DNA from: an uncultured Deferribacteres bacterium
GTDB lineage: Bacteria > Zhuqueibacterota > JdFR-76 > DREG01
Direction of reading: 5' to 3'
DNA length: 64,000 nucleotides
Assembly: GCA_913009825.1 (NCBI GenBank)
Contig: CAJVYQ010000016.1
Coordinates: 1-64,000 of the forward strand
Below, one piece after another: positions 8,958-16,188 of the stretch. The notes beneath the pieces are model-generated. The model saw only the letters and a list, made by a program, of their open reading frames with translations. It was not told the DNA's origin and did no database searches. Position 1 is the stretch's first letter. Every line of letters begins with the position of its first letter. A program made the position numbers and the translations under genes.

Positions 8958-10112
8958 GTGCGTGAAATTTATATGGATCACAGCGCAACAACTCCGGTCG
9001 ATGGTGCTGTTCTGGAAACAATGTTACCGTATTTCAGGGAAAAATTTGGCAATGCGTCGAGTATTCATCAGTTCGGGCAGGAAGCTCGCAATGTTGTTGA
9101 GGAAGCCCGCGAAAGAGTTGCCGGTTTCATTGGTGCAAAAAGTTCAGAGATCACATTTTTGAGCGGCGGTAGCGAGGCAGATAATTTTGCTTTACAGGGT
9201 CTTACTTCTGCATACAGCGGAAGGGGGAAGCATATTATCACTACATCGATTGAGCATCCGGCTATCATTGAAACTGCAAATTATCTGGAACAGAACGGAA
9301 TCAGTGTTACATACCTGCAACCGGATAAATATGGTTTGATCCATCCGCATCAGGTGGAAGATGCCATTCGCCCGGAAACATTCCTGATTTCGGTGATGCA
9401 TGTAAATAATGAACTTGGCACGATGAACCCAATCGGAGAAATCGGTGCGATCGCTCAGAATCATGGCATTCTGTTTCATACGGATGCCGTGCAGGCATTT
9501 GGGAAATTACCCATTGATGTTGTAGCCATGAATATTGATCTGTTGTCCGCTTCTTCACATAAAATATATGGCCCCAAAGGAGTGGGAATTCTGTTTATAA
9601 AGGAAGGGACCCAAATTGACAAACTGATCCACGGCGCCGCTCACGAGCGCAACCGGCGCGCCGGAACGGAAAATGTAGCGGGAATTGTCGGTTTCGACAA
9701 AGCTGTGGAAATTTGTGAGAACGTGATGACCGAAGAAGCGGCACGACTCACTGTCCTCCGGGAATATTTTTGGAATAAGATAGAGACTTCGATTCCGGAT
9801 GTGATTCAAAACGGCCATCCTACAGAAAAAATTCCCGGCATATTGAACATGTCCTTCAAGGGTGTTGAAGGCGAATCACTACTCATTTCACTGGATATGA
9901 AAGGAATTGCCGCTTCCAGCGGTTCAGCTTGTTCTTCCGGCAGTAACAAACCTTCGCATGTTTTGCAATCCATTCGGCTGGCACCGGAATTATTGAACGG
10001 AACTTTACGATTTTCTTTGGGGCGTTCCAATACGGAAGATGATATCGATTATACAGTGGATGCGTTGAGTGAAATTGTTGAGCGGCTCAGAGCTATGGCT
10101 CCTGTGTCATGA
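8958..10112 (+). CDS. nifS: Cysteine desulfurase (NifS/IscS class)
   Basis: This PLP enzyme removes sulfur from cysteine and passes it as persulfide to scaffold or thiolation proteins. It has 384 residues, the normal class-I size. The N-terminus YMDHSATTPVD is typical, the PLP lysine is K202 in SASSHKIYGPKG, and the active-site cysteine is C325 in ASSGSACSSGS. The GTG start at 8958 is supported by an AAGGAG site at 8944-8950. The scaffold gene nifU follows, but a family A element lies between them. MnmA at 16189 is another likely sulfur acceptor. Whether it serves NIF- or ISC-type assembly cannot be settled from sequence alone. Confidence 0.95.
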   Translation: MREIYMDHSATTPVDGAVLETMLPYFREKFGNASSIHQFGQEARNVVEEARERVAGFIGAKSSEITFLSGGSEADNFALQGLTSAYSGRGKHIITTSIEHPAIIETANYLEQNGISVTYLQPDKYGLIHPHQVEDAIRPETFLISVMHVNNELGTMNPIGEIGAIAQNHGILFHTDAVQAFGKLPIDVVAMNIDLLSASSHKIYGPKGVGILFIKEGTQIDKLIHGAAHERNRRAGTENVAGIVGFDKAVEICENVMTEEAARLTVLREYFWNKIETSIPDVIQNGHPTEKIPGILNMSFKGVEGESLLISLDMKGIAASSGSACSSGSNKPSHVLQSIRLAPELLNGTLRFSLGRSNTEDDIDYTVDALSEIVERLRAMAPVS

Positions 10113-10428
10113 CAGCCGGATGGCAACCCGATCGATTCAAAGAAGAAGTAATTTGTTGGCGATTGAAACCTTCGGTGTCTGAATGAATACCGGATAGCAT
10201 TAAAATGTTACAAAAATCGTAACTATTCAGATATGTCGATTTCCAGATGGATGATCAGCCTTCGACTGAGTTTATCCTGAGCCCTTCGACAAGCTCAGGA
10301 TAAACTTGTCGAAGGGCTCGGGCTGGCTTAATAGCCATGCTGAGCGAAGTCGAAGCGTGAAACCGGTTAGTATTATAGAACATACCTGAATAGTTACCCG
10401 AAATCGTTCGATACGGAGGCTTTTGAAA
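10113..10428. other. nifS-nifU spacer occupied by an inserted element
   Basis: Most of this spacer is the family A element at 10219-10397. The remaining flanks show no gene. The GGAGG at 10415-10419 is the ribosome-binding site of nifU. A transcript running from nifS would have to cross the element's hairpins. Confidence 0.7.
10219..10397. mobile_element. Family A non-autonomous element (copy A2)
   Basis: Terminal inverted repeats GTAACTATTCAG (10219-10230) and CTGAATAGTTAC (10386-10397) bound 179 bp without an open frame. Flanking octamers CAAAAATC (10211-10218) and CCGAAATC (10398-10405) match at 6 of 8 positions, compatible with a decayed target duplication. The interior contains nested CTTCGAC...GTCGAAG inverted repeats related to those in the copy at 24811-24976. 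Confidence 0.8.
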
Positions 10429-10815
10429 GTGTATAGCCGGAAAGTGATGGATCATTTCACTAATCCGTGCAATGTGGGTGAAATAGAAAATCCGGATGGT
10501 GTAGGTGAAGTGGACAATCCCACCTGCGGTGATATGATGCGGATTACCATTCGTGTGGAAGAAGGTGTAATAACCGATATTAAATTTAAAACATTCGGCG
10601 GCGGCGCGGCTATTGCCGCCAGTAGTATGGTTACCGAACCGGTGAAAGGCAAGCCCCTGAAAGAAACCGTAAAAATTACCAATAAAGATGTTGCAGAAGA
10701 ATTAGATGGCTTGCCAAAAGTGAAATTGCACTGCTCGCTTTTAGCTGAAAATGGCTTAAAGGCGGCGCTTGATGATTATTATAAAAAAATTAGTTATCCC
10801 TATTTCATAATGTAA
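10429..10815 (+). CDS. nifU: NifU/IscU-type iron-sulfur scaffold with a substituted cysteine
   Basis: This is the scaffold on which iron-sulfur clusters are built with sulfur from NifS; 128 residues, single-domain IscU type. GTG 10429 is preferred because GGAGG lies 9 bases upstream and the protein then begins MYSRKVMDHF like its relatives; TTG 10423 is an alternative. Two of the three conserved cysteines are present: C33 in NPTCGD and C102 in LHCSLLAE. The middle one, normally in the FGCGAAIA motif, reads FGGGAAIA (G58, codon GGC at 10600-10602). One TGC-to-GGC change explains this. An additional cysteine occurs at position 14 (NPCNVG, usually Arg or Lys). Either the scaffold is altered or impaired, or the base call is wrong. 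Confidence 0.9.
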   Translation: MYSRKVMDHFTNPCNVGEIENPDGVGEVDNPTCGDMMRITIRVEEGVITDIKFKTFGGGAAIAASSMVTEPVKGKPLKETVKITNKDVAEELDGLPKVKLHCSLLAENGLKAALDDYYKKISYPYFIM

Positions 10816-11127
10816 ATTGATTCAGCAAATCGACCCGCAATTCGATTTTAATTCTCCTGACGGCGAAGGTGTTACACAACACAGCCCGGGGCTGCGCAGC
10901 ATCCCCGGGTAAAAAATGCAATGTAATTCACAAACCCTTAAAGGGTTTCACAAATGAATATTTCCTTTCATTTGTACGGAAATAGTATCATGTTATTTTT
11001 ACACCCCCAATAGACATCCTGTTTTTTCAGAATAAATTTCGGGAAATAGAAGCTAACCTTTTTAAAAAAGGTTAGCTTCTAAAGAACAATCAAAAATAGG
11101 GAGAGCCAAAAATGATCATAAAAAAGG
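10816..11127. other. Noncoding region between nifU and the dockerin/cohesin protein
   Basis: No gene is seen. It holds several hairpins: GCCCGGGGCTGCGCAGCATC-like GC-rich folding near 10882-10910, AACCCTTAAAGGGTTT near 10934-10949, and the perfect palindrome at 11048-11080. An ATG at 11112 preceded by a purine-rich GGGAGAG may be the true start of the next gene (see that entry). Confidence 0.5.
11048..11080. repeat. Perfect palindrome sharing its stem with the 8644 terminator
   Basis: AGAAGCTAACCTTTTT and its complement form arms of about 16 bases with almost no loop. The AAGCTAACCTT stem is the same as in the terminator at 8644-8675. No T-run follows here, so it is called a palindrome rather than a terminator. 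It could still act bidirectionally. Confidence 0.7.
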
Positions 11128-13956
11128 TTGTTTTCCGTCCGTCCTGTTCTTTCTGTAATTTTTTTCATTATTTTTTTCAGCGCCCCGGTTAACTTTCTTT
11201 TCGCCCAGGACTCTTCCTGGACCTTCCACTCCATTCCGCTCAACAATGGCGATATCGAGGATTTTTATTTTCTTGATAAAGATACCGGCTGGGTCGTTGG
11301 CTCTGACTATGACACAACCGCGATCCTCTCCACACAAAACGGCGGGCAGGACTGGATCGATCAGTCTCCGAATATCTCCGGTGGTCTCTCCGGAGTTTAT
11401 TTTGTGGATGCAAACATTGGCTACGCAGTTGGCGAAGACTATAACGGCAGCATTCCGCCGATCATATTAAAAACAACAGATGGCGGCAGCGCCTGGAATC
11501 GGCAAACCGCACCGGGCAACAGCGGCGGCTTGTCGGACGTTTTTTTTACCGGCGCGACAAATGGCATTGCCGTTGGAATTGACACGAACGACAAGACACT
11601 TATTCTGAAAACCGGCGATGGAACCACCTGGACCAGCGTAAATCATATCCAACAGGATGGCAGGTTCAAAAAAGTGTTCTTTGCTGATGAAAACCACGGC
11701 TGGGCAATTGGTTACGATGCAAATCATTTGCTGTCTTATGTTTTCGCCACCAACGACGGCGGGAGTACCTGGACAAAGCAACCGGCGCCGGCGAATAACA
11801 GTCAATTTGAAGACCTGTTTTTTGTCAATCCGGATACCGGCTGGGTGGTTGGACAAGTAAATCCAAACGGTCTGATTCTAAAGACAACCGACGGCGGTGT
11901 AAACTGGAGCTCTGTAAACGCGCCTCCGTCACGGGATATTTCCGCAATAAATTTCATTTCACCTGTTCACGGATTTCTATCCGTCCATGGTAATTCAGCA
12001 GCTTCCTTTGCTACGGTTTTTGAAACGGAAGACGGCGGCGATTCCTGGACCGAGTTATCGGAGCGGGTTAGCGCTGGTCATATTTCAGCGTTAATTGTAA
12101 AGCAGGGGAGCATCCATGTTTTTGCATTTTTTTACCCGATGACGATTGGTGTTATTAATATTGCCACCCAGTTAGTGAGCATTGCAATTACGCCCCCAAA
12201 TCCCACTCTTCAGGTAGGAGAGTCTACCGTATTCACGGCTCAGGGTTACGATGTTTATGGAGACCCCGTCCCAATAAGCGATCCTCAATGGGAAGGTGAC
12301 GGCACTAACGGTGCGATTATACCCGACCCGAACGATCCCAGTAAATACACCTACATGGCGAACTCAACCGGCTCCGGATATGTGATATGTTACGAAGGCC
12401 CGCCGCCTGTAGCGACTATTCACGGTTCGACGGATATAACAATAGTGCCGATCGGTTCAGAGTTGGATCGAATAGATGTAACTCCAAGCTCTGTGAGCAT
12501 ACTGATAGTGGAGCATACACAATTCACCGCCAAGGGTTATGATCAGAATGGCGACGAAATAACTATAACCCCAAATTGGTCTACAGATGGCGGCACTATT
12601 GACCAAACCGGAAACTACCAGGCGACAATGGAGGGGGATTACACCGTAACGGCTTCCGTTACGGGCAGCACGGTCACCGGTACGGCTACGGTTAAAGTAA
12701 TAAAACCGGACGTGAATGACGATTTAGTGGTTGACGGAAAAGATTTGCGCGAAACTTTGGCTGCGATACTCAACCACAGCCAGGATTTAAAATTCGACGT
12801 AAACGGCGACGGGCGGGTTGACGGCCGGGATTTGCAGGAAATCCTGAATGCAATTGCAACAGGTGCCCAACGCGCCGCCGCAGGAAATCCCAGCCCTTCG
12901 CAGCTCGGGAACCGGACAGATTTAGAGGGTCTTATCGGGAACAGTTTTACAGAGAACAATCTACTCTCCATTTCAGCCGTTTCGGGAACGGTGGGAAGCG
13001 ACTCCAACCGGGTAGCAGTAAATCTCACTAACGATTCAACTGTGGCGCTTTTGCAAATGGATGTTTCCTACGACAGCACCGTACTGCGACCCACCGTGGT
13101 TACTCTTGCCGCAAGAACATCCGGCTTTGCCGCGGTTTTCTCCGACACTACCATTGATATGCCGGCCTTATCAGTAATTCAACCCGGCCTGCTGCGTATC
13201 CTGCTCTTCGATTTTAATGAAGACCGTCTCACCCAACAGCTCGTTTCGCCGGGCAGCGGCGCCATGCTGGAAATTCTGTTTGATGTGAACGGACAAGCGC
13301 CATTGGGCGACACTCCCTTAGGCGTTGTTGATCCACTTGCGGTCACTATCGATGCTGATTCGCTGCCCATTTTGTCGCAGGATGGTGTGTTCACGGTTAC
13401 AGCAGGAGCATTAGTTCGAATCGAGGTATCACCCGATTCGGTAAGTCTGCAGCCTGGTCAGATTCAGCAGTTTACTGCCGCGGGAGAGGATACACTTGGC
13501 AATCCCGTATCTTTCCAACCTCTCTGGAGCGCTACCGGCGGTGACATCGACAGCAGTGGACTTTATACTGCCGCTTCAGATACCGGCTATTTTCAGGTTA
13601 TTGCCCGGGATTCGCTGAGTAAAATTAAAGGAGTTGCCAATATTCACATCCAAATTCCGACCGCTGTGACAACAGAACGGAGCAAATTACCAACCAAATT
13701 TGCCCTGAAACAAAATTACCCCAATCCCTTCAACCCGGAGACAACCATTGAATTCAGTGTGGCAAAATCCTGCCGGGTAAAATTAACCGTTTACGATATT
13801 CACGGCAGCGCCGTTTCAATTTTGACTGATGACAACTATTCGCCCGGAAGATACGAGGTTAAATTTAACGCCGCCGATCTGCCTTCCGGTTTGTATCTCT
13901 ATAAAATTAAGATGGGAAATTTCCAGGATGTGAAAAAGATGGTGGTGTTGAAATAA
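11128..13956 (+). CDS. Secreted multidomain protein: Ycf48-like repeats, dockerin, cohesin, T9SS sorting domain
   Basis: A predicted surface or secreted protein of 942 residues. Order: hydrophobic export segment (1-26); Ycf48/BNR-type propeller repeats with recurring LKTTDGG-x-x-W (about 30-350); two bacterial Ig-like domains (about 350-520); a dockerin with paired calcium loops DVNDDLVVDGKD and DVNGDGRVDGRD (about 528-580); a cohesin-like domain (about 611-760); another Ig-like domain (about 762-845); and a C-terminal T9SS type A domain with NYPNPFNPETTI and a final KKMVVLK strand. The frame opens at TTG 11128. An ATG at 11112 in another frame encodes MIIKKVVF, a natural signal-peptide beginning, and the CGTCCGTCC run in between suggests a 4-base slip or sequencing error. 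The function is unknown; attachment or assembly through cohesin-dockerin contacts is an inference. Confidence 0.85.
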   Translation: MFSVRPVLSVIFFIIFFSAPVNFLFAQDSSWTFHSIPLNNGDIEDFYFLDKDTGWVVGSDYDTTAILSTQNGGQDWIDQSPNISGGLSGVYFVDANIGYAVGEDYNGSIPPIILKTTDGGSAWNRQTAPGNSGGLSDVFFTGATNGIAVGIDTNDKTLILKTGDGTTWTSVNHIQQDGRFKKVFFADENHGWAIGYDANHLLSYVFATNDGGSTWTKQPAPANNSQFEDLFFVNPDTGWVVGQVNPNGLILKTTDGGVNWSSVNAPPSRDISAINFISPVHGFLSVHGNSAASFATVFETEDGGDSWTELSERVSAGHISALIVKQGSIHVFAFFYPMTIGVINIATQLVSIAITPPNPTLQVGESTVFTAQGYDVYGDPVPISDPQWEGDGTNGAIIPDPNDPSKYTYMANSTGSGYVICYEGPPPVATIHGSTDITIVPIGSELDRIDVTPSSVSILIVEHTQFTAKGYDQNGDEITITPNWSTDGGTIDQTGNYQATMEGDYTVTASVTGSTVTGTATVKVIKPDVNDDLVVDGKDLRETLAAILNHSQDLKFDVNGDGRVDGRDLQEILNAIATGAQRAAAGNPSPSQLGNRTDLEGLIGNSFTENNLLSISAVSGTVGSDSNRVAVNLTNDSTVALLQMDVSYDSTVLRPTVVTLAARTSGFAAVFSDTTIDMPALSVIQPGLLRILLFDFNEDRLTQQLVSPGSGAMLEILFDVNGQAPLGDTPLGVVDPLAVTIDADSLPILSQDGVFTVTAGALVRIEVSPDSVSLQPGQIQQFTAAGEDTLGNPVSFQPLWSATGGDIDSSGLYTAASDTGYFQVIARDSLSKIKGVANIHIQIPTAVTTERSKLPTKFALKQNYPNPFNPETTIEFSVAKSCRVKLTVYDIHGSAVSILTDDNYSPGRYEVKFNAADLPSGLYLYKIKMGNFQDVKKMVVLK

Positions 13957-13979
13957 GGGGAAAGATTTACGAATAAGGA

Positions 13980-14063
13980 ATACCGATTCCTCGACTTCGT
14001 CCCGATAAAAACCATCGGGACTCCGCTCGGAATGACAAGTTTTACCGGTTTTCGGACAGACAC
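13980..14063. mobile_element. Family D element, right half only (copy D2)
   Basis: It matches the right part of the element at 15251-15420 (the shared block runs from ATTCCTCGACTTCGTCCCG through CGGAATGACA) and ends in the same terminus, TTTTCGGACAGACAC. It is followed by TAATTA (14064-14069), the same hexamer that flanks the complete copy. The left half is missing. Confidence 0.75.
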
Positions 14064-14069
14064 TAATTA

Positions 14070-14120
14070 GTGATATAACACCCTCCCTTACAAACATTCA
14101 CAGGGAGGGTGTTATATCAC
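14070..14120. repeat. Long perfect inverted repeat abutting element D2
   Basis: GTGATATAACACCCTCCCT and its exact complement (19-base arms, 20 with the flanking A/T) surround a 13-base loop. The arms start with GTG and end with CAC like family D termini and are adjacent to TAATTA on the left, so this may be a minimal hairpin element. No T-run follows on either strand that would make it a good terminator. Confidence 0.6.
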
Positions 14121-14199
14121 TAACGTCATCAAAAAAGAGTAACTTATATTGTGCTAGTTGTCAGCTAATATTTAAAAAGATTCCTCTTGAATGACATGA

Positions 14200-14219
14200 G
14201 AATCGCTCAATTTAGGTTC
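14200..14219. repeat. Family B repeat, right end fragment (B3)
   Basis: GAATCGCTCAATTTAGGTTC matches the right end of the family B copies. The matching left half is absent, so this is a remnant. It lies 30 bases upstream of the Bro-N-like gene. Confidence 0.6.
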
Positions 14220-14248
14220 ATGTTTGATAAAGTGGTTGGAGAAACATT

Positions 14249-15079
14249 ATGGAAACCAGAATAGCATTATTTAAGGGAAAAGAAATTCGGAAAACCATAC
14301 ACGATAACGAGTGGTGGTTTTCAGTCGTTGATATAATAGAAGCCCTGACAGATAGCAAAAAACCAAGGGATTATTGGTATCGTCTCAAAAAACGTGAGAA
14401 AGAAGGTTCGGGTGTAGAGTTGTCGACATTTTGTCGACAACTGAAAATAAAGTCATCAGATGGGAAAAAATACCTAACAGATGTTGTGAATACGGAAAAC
14501 GCTTTCCGAATCATCCAATCAATTCCATCACCCAAAGCTGAACCTTTCAAACGTTGGCTGGCAAAAGTAGGTTATGAACGTATTCAGGAAATTGAAGATC
14601 CTGAATTGGCAACCAAAAGAACCCGTGCGCTATATAAAGCCAAAGGATATTCGGACGATTGGGTCGAAAAACGGATGCGTGGAATTGCTATTCGGGAAGA
14701 ACTCACGGATGAATGGAAAAATCGTGGTGTTAAAGAACAAAGGGACTATGTTATTCTTACGGCGGAAATATCCAAAGCCTCATTCGGAATAACTCCTTCA
14801 GAATATAAAAAATTAAAAAGACTTGAAAAAGAAAATCTTCGGGATCATTTTAATGATTTGGAGTTAATCTTTTCGATGCTGGGTGAAGCCGCGACTACAG
14901 AGATCACACGAAACAAAGACGCCCAGGGATTTGAAGAAAACAAAGATGCCGCAAATCGTGGTGGAAAAATTGCCGGTGATGCCAGAAAGAAATTGGAATC
15001 AGAAACAGGCAAAAATGTCTCTACTTCAGAAAACTATCTCGCTGAACCTGAATCCAAAAAGAAATTGAAAGGTAAATAA
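14249..15079 (+). CDS. Bro-N / DinD-like protein
   Basis: A 276-residue protein with an N-terminal Bro-N-type domain: the EIRKTIHDNEWWFSVVDIIE segment is the signature, followed by KYLTDVVNTENAFRIIQSIP. The C-terminal part resembles DNA-damage-inducible protein D and related phage antirepressor-type proteins, including the conserved VKEQRDYVILTAEISKA and DLELIFSMLGEAATTEI stretches. The tail is lysine-rich and hydrophilic. Such genes are common in phage remnants and in accessory islands next to restriction or helicase genes, which fits the decayed helicase overlapping its stop codon. It probably binds DNA; the exact role is unknown. It appears intact. Confidence 0.8.
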   Translation: METRIALFKGKEIRKTIHDNEWWFSVVDIIEALTDSKKPRDYWYRLKKREKEGSGVELSTFCRQLKIKSSDGKKYLTDVVNTENAFRIIQSIPSPKAEPFKRWLAKVGYERIQEIEDPELATKRTRALYKAKGYSDDWVEKRMRGIAIREELTDEWKNRGVKEQRDYVILTAEISKASFGITPSEYKKLKRLEKENLRDHFNDLELIFSMLGEAATTEITRNKDAQGFEENKDAANRGGKIAGDARKKLESETGKNVSTSENYLAEPESKKKLKGK

Positions 15080-15695
15080 TGCCGTCTGCCATCATAGATA
15101 ACCGCAACCGTTTACTTGTTGATGAAATAAACACGCAGTTGACCCACACGGTGAAAGCCAAAATCGCCGTCGGCTATTTCTTTCTTTCCGGATTAAAAGC
15201 TATTCAGGAAAAACTGGATGCAAAAGATGAAAACGGCGAATATTTAATTAGTGTCTGTCCGAAAATACCCTTTTTTGTCATTTCGATCCGACAAAAGGCG
15301 GAGAGAAATCTGTTTAACCCTTTAAGTTATTGTAACATACAGATTCCTCGACTTCGTCCCGATAAAAACCATCGGGACTTCGCTCGGAATGACATATTTC
15401 TCGAGTTTTCGGACAGACACTAATTAACGAGATCCGTCTATTGATTGGCAATACAACCAACAGACAGACAGTAGAGGAATTAGCCCGCAGTTATCGTTTG
15501 GTAGACCGGATTCAGGAACGGCCGGAGAAATTAAAGCGGCCGGGCGCTGCTGAAAAGAAAATGGAAAAAGATGTCGCCAGCAGGAAATCCGCACCGTTAT
15601 CAGCGACCTGGACCAATCAGAAGAACATATCCGTTTGCTTGAACAGGTTTACACCATGATTACCGATAACCGGCTGAAAGTTAAAATTTATATTA
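15079..15695 (+). pseudogene. Decayed PLD-type helicase N-terminus, interrupted by element D1
   Basis: The start overlaps the stop of the Bro-N-like gene (TAATG). The first part, with INTQLTHTVKAKIAVGYFFL and GLKAIQEKLD, resembles the phospholipase-D-like N-terminus of large SNF2-type helicases. Family D element D1 interrupts it at codon 58. Beyond it the same frame resumes (EIRLLIGNTTNRQTVEELA). Removing the 170-bp element and one TAATTA copy restores the frame as EYLINEIRLLIG. A further frameshift lies near 15570-15585, after which homology continues as EIRTVISDLDQSEEHIRLLE and RLKVKIYIK, where family B element B4 ends it. The ATPase domains are gone. The family assignment is from recognition of the sequence pattern. 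Confidence 0.75.
15251..15420. mobile_element. Family D non-autonomous element, complete (copy D1)
   Basis: Perfect 15-base inverted termini GTGTCTGTCCGAAAA and TTTTCGGACAGACAC bound 170 bp. The hexamer TAATTA flanks both sides (15245-15250 and 15421-15426) as a target duplication, and the host gene frame is restored if element plus one hexamer are removed. It has no coding capacity. The interior has an ATTCCTCGAC...GGAATGACA segment shared with D2. The transposase family is not assigned. Confidence 0.88.
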
Positions 15696-15816
15696 AACCT
15701 GAATTGAGAGATTCTCTTGTTTTTATGCTTATAATTGTCACCAAACAGGTTTTCCTTTTTAACGGAATTCTTGTTGGCGATTCAGCGAATTGCTCTACAA
15801 TCGCTCAATTCAGGTT
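15696..15816. repeat. Family B palindromic repeat (copy B4)
   Basis: The ends AACCTGAATTGAGAGATT and AATCGCTCAATTCAGGTT are near-perfect inverted repeats around 121 bp. The internal hairpin (GGCGATTCAGCGAATTGC) is in the orientation opposite to B1 and B2. It lies where the helicase pseudogene loses homology, so its insertion or an associated deletion probably truncated the gene. Confidence 0.78.
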
Positions 15817-16188
15817 AAAAATATGAATGACCGGTTGAAATTTAAAACAAAAATCAGTCTTCGACTCCACTCAGACCGGCTTAAACAGGAAACCATAGTG
15901 AGCGGAGTCGAACTGTGGCGGGTATAGAACTAAGATTGGTAGCTATTCAGATATCAGCCAAAAACAATAAAATCTCTGTGTAACTCGATCGTTTTAATTC
16001 TTGCTCTCTTTTTTAACACAGAGGACGCTGAGAGCGCAGAGAGATCGCAAAAGGGAAAAAGCTGTATCCGTTTAAAAAACCGGAGCAAATATCTTTTCAT
16101 TTAATCGGATAATTAATGAAAAAAGTGTCCTCGGAATGAAAAAATGCCGTTGTAGTGATAACTTAAGTAAAAATTTGAACTGTCATTA
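15817..16188. other. Noncoding region upstream of mnmA
   Basis: No gene is seen. It contains a lone family A terminus GTAGCTATTCAG at 15939-15950, a CTTCGACTCC...GGAGTCGAA inverted pair (about 15857-15911), and an ACACAGAGGACGCTGAGAGC-type tract like those at 1-20, 23017-23041 and 37823-37850. These look like element debris. Confidence 0.5.

Noticed and set aside
8958-10815. nifS-nifU as part of a nitrogen fixation cluster
   Set aside because: No nifH, nifD, nifK or other nitrogenase gene is present; the pair is better explained as general iron-sulfur assembly.
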